Shown piece after piece: positions 53,469-62,597 of a stretch of DNA of 64,000 nucleotides (the first letter of the stretch is position 1; each line of letters begins with the position of its first letter). The translations under genes and the position numbers were made by a program. The stretch comes from CAZKUR01 sp964556005 (lineage in GTDB: Bacteria; Bacteroidota; Ignavibacteria; Ignavibacteriales; Ignavibacteriaceae). The notes beneath the pieces are model-generated. The model was not told where the DNA came from. It saw nothing but the letters and a program-made list of their open reading frames with translations, and did no database searches. The DNA lies in NCBI GenBank assembly GCA_964556005.1, contig CAZKUR010000002.1, forward strand, positions 36,209 to 100,208, in the 5' to 3' direction.

Positions 53469-53714
53469 TTAAGGGATTACCTGCTCACCGTCGATTTTAA
53501 ACGCCCCAAGTGCACTAACCGGACAAACCGAACATGCCTCGATTAAATTTTCCTTTTCGATAGAACCGGTTTCCTCTTTAAAACTTACTATTCTTTCATC
53601 ATCAAATTCAAAAACTTCCGGGGCGATTTTCATGCAATTTCCCGTTCCGATGCAAGTTTCTCTATCTATCCTGATTTTTAATTCATCTATTACTTTTTCT
53701 CTGAAGTCGTTCAT
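53469..53714 (-). CDS. Single-cluster ferredoxin ([3Fe-4S]/[4Fe-4S] type)
   Basis: 81 residues. Ligands are in CIGTGNCMKIAPEVFEFD and CSVCPVSALG, i.e. C-x5-C then C-x2-C-P, the arrangement of small single-cluster ferredoxins. The second canonical cysteine position of 4Fe-4S centres is Thr/Gly here, so a 3Fe-4S cluster is plausible. It lies 15 bp downstream of the flavoprotein gene and is probably its electron donor. Confidence 0.88.
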   Translation of the reverse strand: MNDFREKVIDELKIRIDRETCIGTGNCMKIAPEVFEFDDERIVSFKEETGSIEKENLIEACSVCPVSALGAFKIDGEQVIP

Positions 53715-53729
53715 AAATATTTTTCGATT

Positions 53730-54926
53730 TTAATTTTCAATTAATGTAACGGTATCTTTTATTTTATTTCTTTCAATTATTTTTAAAGACCAAATTTTTA
53801 ACAACTTTAAATAATTTAAAGGATTTTTTAAAAGTTCGTTGTAAGTTTTCTCGCCCATAATCACATCGGTAATAATTTCGCTGAGTTTTTGCCCGTAGTT
53901 GCGAAGGAAAAAATGTCTGATTTGCGGATGACGATAAATGAGGTAAGCTAAAATTTTTCCTGCCTTGATATCGGGAAGTATAAGTTTTTTAACGGAAGCA
54001 TTATAAATATGTGCTGTCTTGACTTCATTAAATCCGCCTGCGACGATTGCCTCTGCAGCAAGCTTACCGCTGTAAACTGCATAAGTTATTCCTTCGGCCG
54101 TAATCGGATCTGTAAATCCGGCGGCATCGCCGGTTAAAATAACTCTTTGTTTTACAAGTGTTCCTTTTCGAGGACTAATAGAAATTCTATATCCGTGCCT
54201 TTCCATGTTTGTTATTTCTGTAATCTTTAATATTCTTAAATAATCACGAAAGAGCTTATTTATATTTTCTTTATTTCTTTTCATGCTCAAAATGCCGATT
54301 GAAAGGTGATCTTTTTTAGGGAAGACCCATGCATAACCGTTTTTTGCAATTCCAAAATCAAATCTAACACATCCTGAAAATTTTTTAAAAGTATTTTTAC
54401 CGGTGTAAACTTCGTATTCAAGAGCAGGAATTATTTTCCTGGATTCTTTAAATCCTGCAATACCGGCAAGTTTACCATTAACGCCGTCCGCTGCGATGAA
54501 AAATTTGCAAAAAAATTTTTCATCGCCTGTGTCAACTTTAACCCCGTTTTCATCTGATGAAATTGATTTAACGGCTTTGTTATCTAGATACTCAACTCCA
54601 TTTTTTGTGCATTCGGATAACAGGTAATAGTCGAGATCTTTTCTCATAGTCATGAAAACTATTGTTTCATGTCTTGAGGTTGTAAAATTAAAATTCCCGG
54701 ATAATTCAAAAATGCAGGACTTGCAGCATACACTTTCAACAATAGGTGATATATCGGCAGGCATTGCTTTTTTTGCTTTTAAAACAACTCCGCCGCCGCA
54801 AGTTTTATATCGCGGAAGCTTTTCTTTTTCTAAAACCAACGTACTCAACCCGGCTTTTGCAAGATAGTACGCTGCCGTAGTTCCGGCAGGGCCGCTTCCG
54901 GCTATTATCACATCGTAATTTTTCAT
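53730..54926 (-). CDS. Geranylgeranyl-reductase family FAD oxidoreductase
   Basis: 398 residues. FAD-binding GSGPAGTTAAYYLAKAG at the N-terminus, the family motif LPRYKTCGGGV, and GDAAGFTDPITAEGITYAVYSG near residue 280 identify the GGR/digeranylgeranyl-glycerophospholipid reductase-like family, which saturates isoprenoid double bonds (quinone tails, lipids). The adjacent ferredoxin would supply electrons. The C-terminal about 100 residues are more variable, as in the family. Confidence 0.88.
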   Translation of the reverse strand: MKNYDVIIAGSGPAGTTAAYYLAKAGLSTLVLEKEKLPRYKTCGGGVVLKAKKAMPADISPIVESVCCKSCIFELSGNFNFTTSRHETIVFMTMRKDLDYYLLSECTKNGVEYLDNKAVKSISSDENGVKVDTGDEKFFCKFFIAADGVNGKLAGIAGFKESRKIIPALEYEVYTGKNTFKKFSGCVRFDFGIAKNGYAWVFPKKDHLSIGILSMKRNKENINKLFRDYLRILKITEITNMERHGYRISISPRKGTLVKQRVILTGDAAGFTDPITAEGITYAVYSGKLAAEAIVAGGFNEVKTAHIYNASVKKLILPDIKAGKILAYLIYRHPQIRHFFLRNYGQKLSEIITDVIMGEKTYNELLKNPLNYLKLLKIWSLKIIERNKIKDTVTLIEN

Positions 54927-55138
54927 TTAACAAAAAATGAACTTTAAAAAATTGTTTGAGTAATTTAATAAGAAGTATAAATCCTGCAAATCATAAAAAT
55001 TAAATAAAAAATATTTTTAGATGAAAAAAGTACTAAAACCGGTTAAAACTCTTTATTTTAGAAATGGATAGTAGCTTTTCCAAGTCATTCTTTATAAACT
55101 ATATAAATTCAAATATCAACAATTTAAGAGGCAATTTA

Positions 55139-56145
55139 ATGAAAAAATTGTTTACAGTGTTTTTATTTGCTGAAATTCTTTGCGGCACAAATATTTTTTC
55201 ACAAACCGGGTGGTTCAGCCAAATGAGCGGAACAACTAATAATTTGAATAGTATTTATTTCCTTAATGATAATATTGGTTATGCAGTCGGGGACGCTGGG
55301 ACTTTAATAATGACAACCAACGGCGGAAATAATTGGAATACTGCTATTTTCCCTTATGCTTTAAGAAGTTTATCTTTCCCTGCTTCGTCGAGGGGGTATT
55401 CCGTTGGTGATAACGGTGAGATGCTTAAATCAACGAACAGTGGAAATTTTTGGGCAAGCCAGATAAGCGGCACAAGCAGCAATTTAAAGAGCTTTTATTC
55501 CCCTTCCGAAAATATAGGTTATGTAGTCGGTGAAGGAGGTGTAATATTAATGACAACAACAGGCGGTACTGTTATACCTGTCGAGCTTACAAGCTTTACC
55601 GCTTTACAAAATCGGGATGAAGTGATTTTAAAATGGCAACCGCAACAGAAACTAACAACAAAGGATTTGAAATAGAATGCTATGCGCTTAGCGCAACGCG
55701 AAAAGAGTAGGTCAAGATTGGGTTTGTTAATGGTTTGGGAACAACCACCGAAAAACATGATTACAGTTTTTCAGACAAAAATTTAAACAGCGGAGAAAAC
55801 AGCTATAGGCTGAAGCAAATCGATTTTGACGGGAGTTATCATTATTCAAACGTAGTTGATGTTTTATTTAATGCGCAGCCTGTAGGTTATTCGCTTGAAC
55901 AGAATTATCCGAATCCTTTTAATCCAACAACAACAATAAAATATTCACTGCCGTTTGACAGTTATGTTAAAATAGTAGTTTACAATTCTATCAGAAGGGA
56001 AGTGAAAGTGCTGGAAGACGGAAACCAATCGTCGGGATATCATGATGTTGTTTTTAATGCTGCCGGTTTATCTTCCGGGGTTTATTTTTATAGATTGCAG
56101 GCTGGAAATTTCGTGCAATGCAAAAAATTCGTTCTGATGAAATAA
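55139..56145 (+). pseudogene. YCF48-repeat type IX cargo gene, broken
   Basis: From ATG 55139 (MKKLFTVFLF, signal peptide) the protein has YCF48/BNR-like repeats (GTTNNLNSIYFLNDNIGYAVG, TTNGGNNW, STNSGNFW). After residue about 165 the reading frame shifts at a missing base near 55633; the true frame continues TATETNNKGFEIE, then meets TAG (W to stop) at about 55708, then VKIGFVNGLGTTTEK and a complete type IX sorting domain (YSLEQNYPNPFNPTTTI ... YFYRLQAGN) to 56145. It therefore encodes a cargo protein interrupted by one frameshift and one nonsense codon. Confidence 0.8.
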
Positions 56146-56204
56146 TTTTTCCAAAAATATTTTAATAGCATTGAAATTTTTAGTGAGAATAACATTTGTA
56201 CAAA

Positions 56205-56243
56205 TAAAAAAAGGAAGTCCGTTCAATTGGACTTCCTTTTTTT
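56205..56243. terminator. Bidirectional intrinsic terminator
   Basis: GGAAGTCC (56213-56220) and GGACTTCC (56229-56236) form an 8-bp stem with an 8-base loop, flanked by seven A on the left and seven T on the right, so it can terminate both the rightward cargo gene and the leftward citrate synthase gene. Confidence 0.9.
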
Positions 56244-56259
56244 ATGAATGATATAAGAA

Positions 56260-57555
56260 TTATTTTCTTTTATCAACGGGAACGTAAGAACGTTGGGTAG
56301 CGCCTATATAAATTTGACGCGGCCTGTAAATTCTTGCACCGGGTGTTTCTCTCATTTCTTTCCATTGAGCTAACCATCCGGGCAAACGTCCTAATGCAAA
56401 CATTACCGTAAACATGTTTGTAGGAATTCCCATTGCACGGTAGATAATTCCGCTGTAGAAATCGACGTTGGGATAAAGCTTTCTTTCAACAAAGAAAGGA
56501 TCTTTCAATGCGATCTCTTCAAGATTTTTAGCTATATCGAGCAGCGGGTCTTTAACACCGATTTCGGCTAATACTTTATCGGCTTGCTTTTTAAGAATTT
56601 GAGCACGCGGATCGAAATTCTTATAGACCCTATGTCCGAATCCCATTAACTTAAATTTGGATTCTTTGTCCTTGGCGAGATTTATATATTTTTTATAATC
56701 TCCGCCGTCAGCTTGAATTTTCCCAAGCATGTTGAGAACTTGTTGGTTTGCACCGCCGTGCAATGGTCCCCAAAGGGCGCATATACCGGCGGATATTGAA
56801 GCGAATAAATTAGCCTCGGAGCTTCCAACCATTCTAACTGTAGATGTACTGCAATTCTGTTCATGATCGGCATGAAGAATTAAAAGCAGATCAAGGGCTT
56901 TTTCCAAAGTTTTGGATATTTTGTATTCTTCAGATGGAACAGCAAACATCATGTGCAGCAAATCCGCACTGTAGCTTAAATCATTTTGGGGATAAATGTA
57001 AGGCTGGCCGATAGATTTTTTATAAGAAAATGCGGCAATGGTTTTTAACTTTGCCAGCAGCCGGGTCATGTTTATTTCGACATCGGTTTTATAATCGGCT
57101 TCGGGGTAGAATGCCGATAGTGAACTTACCATCGATGATAAAATTCCCATCGGGTGAGCAGTCGGAGGATATCCTTCAAAGAATTTTTTCATATCTTCAT
57201 GAATCAAGCTGTGGTGTGTTAAATCATATTGAAATTCTTGAAGCTGTGCTTTATTCGGTAATTCCCCGTATATCAACAGGTAACAAACTTCAACAAAATT
57301 TGATTTTTCGGCGATTTCCTCGATGGGATAACCACGGTATCTAAGAATACCTTTTTCGCCGTTAATAAAAGTAATTGCACTTTGACACGAACCGGTGTTG
57401 CCGTATCCGTTGTCAGCTGTAATAGCGCCTGTGGTTCCTCTTAAAGCGGATATATCGATACCAGTTTCTTTTTCAGAACCTACGATAACAGGCAATTCAT
57501 AATCTTTCCCATTAAGGGATAGTTTTGCAGATTGGGTCATGGTTTTTTCTTCCAT
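56260..57555 (-). CDS. gltA: Citrate synthase (hexameric type II-like)
   Basis: 431 residues from ATG 57555, preferred to ATG 57573 because AAGGGG lies eight bases upstream of it. It makes citrate from oxaloacetate and acetyl-CoA, first step of the TCA cycle. Catalytic motifs: WGPLHGGANQQVLNML (His), GFGHRVYKNFDPRA (His/Arg) and PNVDFYSGIIYRAMGIP (Asp). The N-terminal beta-rich extension (KLSLNGKDYELPVI) and length fit the Gram-negative GltA type. Terminated by the hairpin at 56205-56243. Confidence 0.96.
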   Translation of the reverse strand: MEEKTMTQSAKLSLNGKDYELPVIVGSEKETGIDISALRGTTGAITADNGYGNTGSCQSAITFINGEKGILRYRGYPIEEIAEKSNFVEVCYLLIYGELPNKAQLQEFQYDLTHHSLIHEDMKKFFEGYPPTAHPMGILSSMVSSLSAFYPEADYKTDVEINMTRLLAKLKTIAAFSYKKSIGQPYIYPQNDLSYSADLLHMMFAVPSEEYKISKTLEKALDLLLILHADHEQNCSTSTVRMVGSSEANLFASISAGICALWGPLHGGANQQVLNMLGKIQADGGDYKKYINLAKDKESKFKLMGFGHRVYKNFDPRAQILKKQADKVLAEIGVKDPLLDIAKNLEEIALKDPFFVERKLYPNVDFYSGIIYRAMGIPTNMFTVMFALGRLPGWLAQWKEMRETPGARIYRPRQIYIGATQRSYVPVDKRK

Positions 57556-57880
57556 TTTAATTCCCCTTGCCATTTATTGAATTAAATAACTGCAAATGAA
57601 TAAAAGTAAAAAACTTTTTATCAACACAGTATTGTTATTTATTAACAGTGTAATCTAATCACATTATGAATAATTTTCAATAACTAATGTTAGGAAATTG
57701 TAGATTTGTGCCCATTTTCAACGTTCTTAAAAAATATTTTTCCGACAACCGGGAGGTTGAATTTAATTTGACATTAATTATTGTATTTTATGACAACAAA
57801 TAAACATTTAATTTTGTTACGGGATTTTCTATAAAGCAGCGGAAAAATGGGGAATTTCCGCTGCTTTTAAATATAAATCT
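57556..57880. other. Intergenic region upstream of citrate synthase
   Basis: 325 bp. Carries the citrate synthase ribosome-binding site at its left edge and, at 57833-57868, the terminator of the leftward cargo gene. AT-rich in between, with no ORF. Confidence 0.5.
57833..57868 (-). terminator. Strong hairpin terminator of the type IX cargo gene
   Basis: A 13-bp stem (57833-57845 with 57855-57867), core GCAGCGGAAA, and a nine-base loop, 13 bp beyond the stop of the leftward gene; the trailing T-tract on the minus strand is short. Confidence 0.75.
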
Positions 57881-59017
57881 CTACTTGAGCAGAATTAATT
57901 TTTTTATAGAAATAAAACTTTCTGTTTCCAGCCTATAAAAATAAATTCCGCTGGCTAATTTAGCTGCATTAAAAGTTACGTTATAAGTACCTGCAGATTT
58001 TTCTCCGTTGACTAAAGTTGCGACTTCCTTTCCGATTACATCATAAACTTTTAAAGTTACCTTTCCCTCTCTCGGGATTGAATATTTTATCGTAGTTGTG
58101 GGATTGAAAGGGTTAGGATAGTTTTGATAGAGTGTGAAATCTTTTGGCGAATTTGTAATTTCGTTTACGGCAGTTACGAAATTTCTCATTACAGTTCCTG
58201 ATGGAAACGATGCGGAATTGTTATTCATCATGTATGGAGTATGATCAGCCGCAGTGTCCGGTATCTGAGCAACCAGTGGTTTTAGGAAAAAAGGTGTTGC
58301 AGCATTATCAGGATCAGGTTCAATTGTAATAACTGCTTTACCGCTTCTAAGATCAGTCGGGAATGTTAGACCCATCGGTGCATTCATTACGAAATCTTCT
58401 CCAGGGAATGGCGGCCCTGGATTTGGCCCGCTGTATGGTGCCGATGAATCCGCTCCGCTTACCATTGTAAATTTCCCTGTAGTTACAGGTATCATGTCAA
58501 TCACTGCCCAACCTTCATATGACCAGCCTGAAGGTAAAGTTGGAAGTGTTAATCCGGGGTTTCCCATATTGATAAACCAAAGTCCGCTTCTTTCATCAGT
58601 AGTATCGTCATCTGTTGGAGATGCCAGTAAGTAGTAACCCGTTGCGCTCATAAAATCATCTCCAAGTGCGGCGGGATCTGAAACGGAAATATTAGCAGTA
58701 TTTGCATTAAAGTTTCCTCCTAATATATGAGTTCCACTCGGTCCGGGATCAGGATCAGGATTTGGCTCTATAGTTAATACGAATTTAGTTGCCTGGCTAA
58801 GATCCATCGAATCGATGGGGAAAACGGTTTGGCTCAAATTACCGGAATCATCGACCGAAAATTTGCCAGTTGATACCGGCGAACTATTGACGATAATCCA
58901 TCCTTCGTATTCATAATTTGACCCGAGATTTCCTAAACCGGTAATGTTCAAAGTGATCTGCTGACCGAAGATTGTCAGCGAAAAAAGAAAAACAAATAGA
59001 GAAAAATATCGAAGCAT
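57881..59017 (-). CDS. Type IX cargo protein with two anti-sigma-K-like domains
   Basis: 378 residues, signal peptide 1-18. Two similar beta domains follow (YEYEGWIIVNSSPVSTGKF ... IEPNPDPDPGPSG and YEGWAVIDMIPVTTGKF ... TIEPDPDNAATP), each with the EGW...GKF strand and IEPxPD loop of RskA-type anti-sigma-K C-terminal domains. The last 80 residues are a type A sorting domain (LYQNYPNPFNPTTTI, VYDVIGKEVATLVNGE, SGIYFYRLE). Surface localised; no enzymatic motif, and a signalling role is not implied by the domain alone. Confidence 0.8.
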   Translation of the reverse strand: MLRYFSLFVFLFSLTIFGQQITLNITGLGNLGSNYEYEGWIIVNSSPVSTGKFSVDDSGNLSQTVFPIDSMDLSQATKFVLTIEPNPDPDPGPSGTHILGGNFNANTANISVSDPAALGDDFMSATGYYLLASPTDDDTTDERSGLWFINMGNPGLTLPTLPSGWSYEGWAVIDMIPVTTGKFTMVSGADSSAPYSGPNPGPPFPGEDFVMNAPMGLTFPTDLRSGKAVITIEPDPDNAATPFFLKPLVAQIPDTAADHTPYMMNNNSASFPSGTVMRNFVTAVNEITNSPKDFTLYQNYPNPFNPTTTIKYSIPREGKVTLKVYDVIGKEVATLVNGEKSAGTYNVTFNAAKLASGIYFYRLETESFISIKKLILLK

Positions 59018-59451
59018 AAAGTCTCCTTAATTAATTTGAAATATGATTTATAAAAGAATAGTAATATGAATTTCATTTAATTATTAAATTAACGGTACCA
59101 GTTTAAAAACCGGGTAACTGGTATTCATCCCATTATCTAAAAGAAACTGTCACGAAAGTGTAACAGGTGATTAGTTGTACATATATTGATTCCGTGAGAA
59201 TAATTATTACTTATAATGGAGGAGTGAAATAGCAGTTGAATTTTCCTGGAGCAAAAATTTGTTTTAGCTGATTATATTTATTTTAGCAGTTTTTAGGTTA
59301 AGTATAGTTTTTTTGTTTAAATTGAATAAAAATTGGCACAAGTATAAAATATAGCTAAATATAATTTGAATTCTCTCGATAATTAAATATTGAATGTTTG
59401 GGAAGTCCAAACAGCATCTCTTATTCTAATTACTGAGGAGGTGAAAATATT
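59018..59451. other. Intergenic region between cargo gene and small interrupted gene
   Basis: 434 bp, AT-rich. It contains an inverted repeat (TACCAGTT 59096-59103 / AACTGGTA 59116-59123) 80 bp upstream of the leftward gene and the very strong ribosome-binding site of the small gene at its right edge. No other ORF is credible. Confidence 0.5.
59096..59123. promoter_or_regulatory. Inverted repeat in the promoter region of the type IX cargo gene
   Basis: Perfect 8-bp arms TACCAGTT and AACTGGTA with a 12-base spacer. Position suggests an operator for the leftward cargo gene, unproven. Confidence 0.35.
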
Positions 59452-59688
59452 ATGGCAATTGCATCGATAGGCCAAACGGAATATACCGCTGCAGTATAAA
59501 TTGCATATTCATTTAATATGCATAAAGTTGCTACGGAAAAGAGCGCATCTAACAAAGTAAAAAAAGATTCGGCAACTATTTCTGAAGTTACCAAAGAATT
59601 AGCCGCTCAGAAATCCGGTACTACTTCTCAAGAGGAAGCCAATGAATCCGTTAGCGTGAAACTTCAGGAACAATTTACAGGCGATTAA
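59452..59688 (+). pseudogene. Small secretion-like gene with in-frame stop, or leader peptide plus small protein
   Basis: An excellent GAGGAGGTGA site (59435-59444) precedes ATG 59452, which opens MAIASIGQTEYTAAV and then a TAA at 59497-59499. The same frame continues IAYSFN, then ATG 59518 and a 56-residue polar protein (KVKKDSATISEVTKELAAQKS ... EQFTGD) to TAA at 59688. The second ATG sits inside a perfect hairpin (TGCATATT-CATTT-AATATGCA, 59502-59522). Either one codon mutated in a single 78-residue gene, or this is a coupled leader/small ORF arrangement. Not recognised. Confidence 0.6.
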
Positions 59689-59980
59689 TAATAAGCCGAT
59701 GGAATTGTTTTTCGAGAGGAGGAAGAAGTGAGAGTTTTTCGTTTTCTCTTCTTTTTATTTCTATTATTATAAATTCCTCAGCTTTATAATGGAAATAGTA
59801 TTTTTCTTATACTCGATATGGTAATTTCAAAATGCGGAGCATAATCGGAAAAAGTATTTCAAGATATTTTATAGAGTATCATTGAATTTTTTATTTAATA
59901 ATTTCCATTCCTCAAGCTCATGTAATAAAAAACTTTGCGACTTGCCAGGTTTAAGTTTTACACTTTCCACAATATATTGC

Positions 59981-62437
59981 TTACTCATACCTCAACGATT
60001 CAACCGGGTTTGCCGATGCCGCACTTAAAGATTTCAATCCCACTACTGCAAAAGACAGAATAACCACAAATAAAACAGACAATAGAAAGAGCCAGTAGTT
60101 TATTTCTATATGATTGGGAATTCCTTGAAGAAGAAAAGTTACTATCTTATAAGCAGCCGGAACGGCAATTACTTCTGCAATTACCACCAATAAAATAAAT
60201 GACTTTGATAACCTGAAAATTATATCTTTAATTGAAGCTCCCATTACTTTCCTAATTCCAATTTCTTTCGTCTTCCTATCGATAACAAAAGAAGCTAATG
60301 CAAATAATCCCAAAACAGCAATTAATATTGTTATAATTGCAGCGAAGCGGATGAATGAATCCATTGCCTCAAAAATGGAATAATCCGATTCCAGTTCATC
60401 CGTTAAGTATGAATACTCGAATGATTGTTCAAATCCCAAGTCTTTCCATGATGTTTTAATGTAGCTAATCGTTTCGGAAGAGTTTGATTTGCTTATTTTA
60501 ATTAGAATATACTTCATTGACTTTGGTTCAATTTTTAAAATCATCGGACCATCAGTAGGACTAAAAAATCTGTAATTGAAATTATTTATTTCGCCGATTA
60601 AGCTGCAGTTGTAACGAATATTAATCTTATCGTTTTCTTTAAAATATAGTTGAATCTTTTGCCCGTTTACTACTTTCCATTTGCATGCTTTCATTGCGCC
60701 TTGATTCATAATTACTGCTGACTTTTCATCATCGTAATTTTGGCCGGAAAAATTACGTCCATCCTCCATTTTTAATCCCATTGTTTTTATAAAATCTCTA
60801 TCAACATAATACACATCTACTTTTAAGTCTTTTATATTACCTGAACTCAGGAATAATATATTATTATCCATTCCGCCGGGTATTATACTTGAAGATGTTA
60901 CTCCCTGGATATTTGAATTCTGCAGAAGTTCATTTTTAAAGATATCATATTTATCTTTTACGGCATTATCATATATAGGTATGCATATTACGTTCTTTTT
61001 GTTAAAACCAAGATTAGCATTTTTCCAATATTGAATTTGCCATAATATGTGAAGCGAACAAATTATAAAAATAACCGAGACTCCAAATTGAGTTACAACT
61101 AAAAATTTTCTAAACCAAGCCGAAGACCTTCCGCCTCTTAACTCGCCTTTAATTACATAAGAGGCTTTGTACCTGCTGAGAACCATTGCAGGATAAAAAC
61201 CTGCGACAATTCCTACAATGATGGAAATACCAAGCATGTAAACTAAAATGTGCGGATATACTATATTAAAGTCCACTTCTCTTTTGGGTAATACACCTAA
61301 TGTAGGATAAGCATTTCCCAGAATAGAATGGAAAGTCGGAAGAAGCAATTCAACCAGGACAATTGCAAACGCATACGATATTAAACTGACAATTATCGAT
61401 TCACCGATAAACTGTGATATAAGCTGAAGCCGTTTTGCACCGTGAACTTTGCGAACCCCTATTTCCTTTGCACGTGTAATTGAGTTTGCCGAAAGTAAAT
61501 TTGTATAATTAATGCAGGCAATAATAAGAACCAAAAATGTTAAGATTAACAGTAAATATGAAAAAGGTTTCAATCCCCAATCCCAAACCGGCAATCCATC
61601 CCCTCTTTCATAATAATTATCTTTAAGGGGAATCAGTCTGTAATTGGTAATCTCAAAGTCATCTTTTGGAACATACTTTTTTACAAATGATGGGAAAAGA
61701 GATTCCAATTCTTTTGGGTCAGAGTTATTTTGAAGTTGAATATAAGTGTAAAAAGGGCCGTCACCCCAATATGTATTTGTTTTAATATTGGTAGATACAG
61801 AATTTGTTATTTTATCAAGACTGTTAAATGAAGCAAGAAAATCAAATTTAATAGTTGAATTAGGAGGAGCTTCTTTTATAATCCCTGTAACTGTAAAACC
61901 AAATTTTTTTGGAAACATTCTTGCCTGGAAATAAATTTTTTGTCCTATGGGGTTTTCATTCCCGAAATATTTCTTTGCTATGTGTGGAGTAATTACAACT
62001 GTAAACGGATCTACAAGTGCGGTTTTAGGATTTCCGTTTTTTAAAGGAAAAGTAAAAACCGAAAAGACAGAACTGTCTGCGAATACAAATCTTTTTTCGA
62101 TGTTTGCTTCATCATTTGTATTCACCATACAGTATAATAGATTGGCAAACCTGACTTCATTTTTGATTGACGGATAATTTTCAAGAAGAAGAGGAGCTAG
62201 TGCAGTTCCGGTTTTGGAATCGGAAATTGAATACCCATTATATTTATAAACTCTATCAACCCTATAGATGTTTTTTCCATTCTTATGAAAATCATCGTAA
62301 CTGTTTTCAAATTGAATATAGCTGAACATCATAAGAAAACAAGCCATCCCGAAAGCCAATCCAAAAATTGAAATGAATGAATAAAGCTTTTGGTTAAGCA
62401 AATTCCTTAATGCGACTTTCAAATAATTTTTTAACAT
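59981..62437 (-). CDS. FtsX-family ABC transporter permease, long (two-module)
   Basis: 818 residues. N-terminal RNLLNQKLYSFISIFGLAFGMACFL and FENSYDDFHKNGKNIYRVDRV, a MacB-type periplasmic core, then three helices with AKEIGVRKVHGAKR; a second periplasmic core and helices with TKEIGIRKVMGASIKDI, ending VESLRYE. This duplicated FtsX form is common in Bacteroidota, usually in tandem copies with an ATPase elsewhere. It is followed by a paralog on the same strand. Confidence 0.92.
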   Translation of the reverse strand: MLKNYLKVALRNLLNQKLYSFISIFGLAFGMACFLMMFSYIQFENSYDDFHKNGKNIYRVDRVYKYNGYSISDSKTGTALAPLLLENYPSIKNEVRFANLLYCMVNTNDEANIEKRFVFADSSVFSVFTFPLKNGNPKTALVDPFTVVITPHIAKKYFGNENPIGQKIYFQARMFPKKFGFTVTGIIKEAPPNSTIKFDFLASFNSLDKITNSVSTNIKTNTYWGDGPFYTYIQLQNNSDPKELESLFPSFVKKYVPKDDFEITNYRLIPLKDNYYERGDGLPVWDWGLKPFSYLLLILTFLVLIIACINYTNLLSANSITRAKEIGVRKVHGAKRLQLISQFIGESIIVSLISYAFAIVLVELLLPTFHSILGNAYPTLGVLPKREVDFNIVYPHILVYMLGISIIVGIVAGFYPAMVLSRYKASYVIKGELRGGRSSAWFRKFLVVTQFGVSVIFIICSLHILWQIQYWKNANLGFNKKNVICIPIYDNAVKDKYDIFKNELLQNSNIQGVTSSSIIPGGMDNNILFLSSGNIKDLKVDVYYVDRDFIKTMGLKMEDGRNFSGQNYDDEKSAVIMNQGAMKACKWKVVNGQKIQLYFKENDKINIRYNCSLIGEINNFNYRFFSPTDGPMILKIEPKSMKYILIKISKSNSSETISYIKTSWKDLGFEQSFEYSYLTDELESDYSIFEAMDSFIRFAAIITILIAVLGLFALASFVIDRKTKEIGIRKVMGASIKDIIFRLSKSFILLVVIAEVIAVPAAYKIVTFLLQGIPNHIEINYWLFLLSVLFVVILSFAVVGLKSLSAASANPVESLRYE

Positions 62438-62460
62438 AGTCTACCTTTTGTAATCAATAG

Positions 62461-62576
62461 AACGCGGATTGCACGCCTGCGTGCCGAAACGCACTTCGGT
62501 GTGCATGCACGGATTACGCTGATTTCCGCGGATAAAAATCCGTGTTAATCCGCTAAATCCGCGTTATCCGTGTTCC
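62461..62576. repeat. Dispersed-type repeat rich in CCGCG/ATCCG motifs
   Basis: A 116-bp segment between the two permease genes; AACGCGGATT (62461-62470) inverts to AATCCGCGTT (62556-62565) and GGAT/ATCC motifs recur through it. It is clearly GC-richer than its surroundings. Comparable repeats occur in many Bacteroidota genomes, often beside GxxExxY-family genes; none is seen here. Confidence 0.7.
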
Positions 62577-62597
62577 ATTGTTTTCATTTTAAAATTA

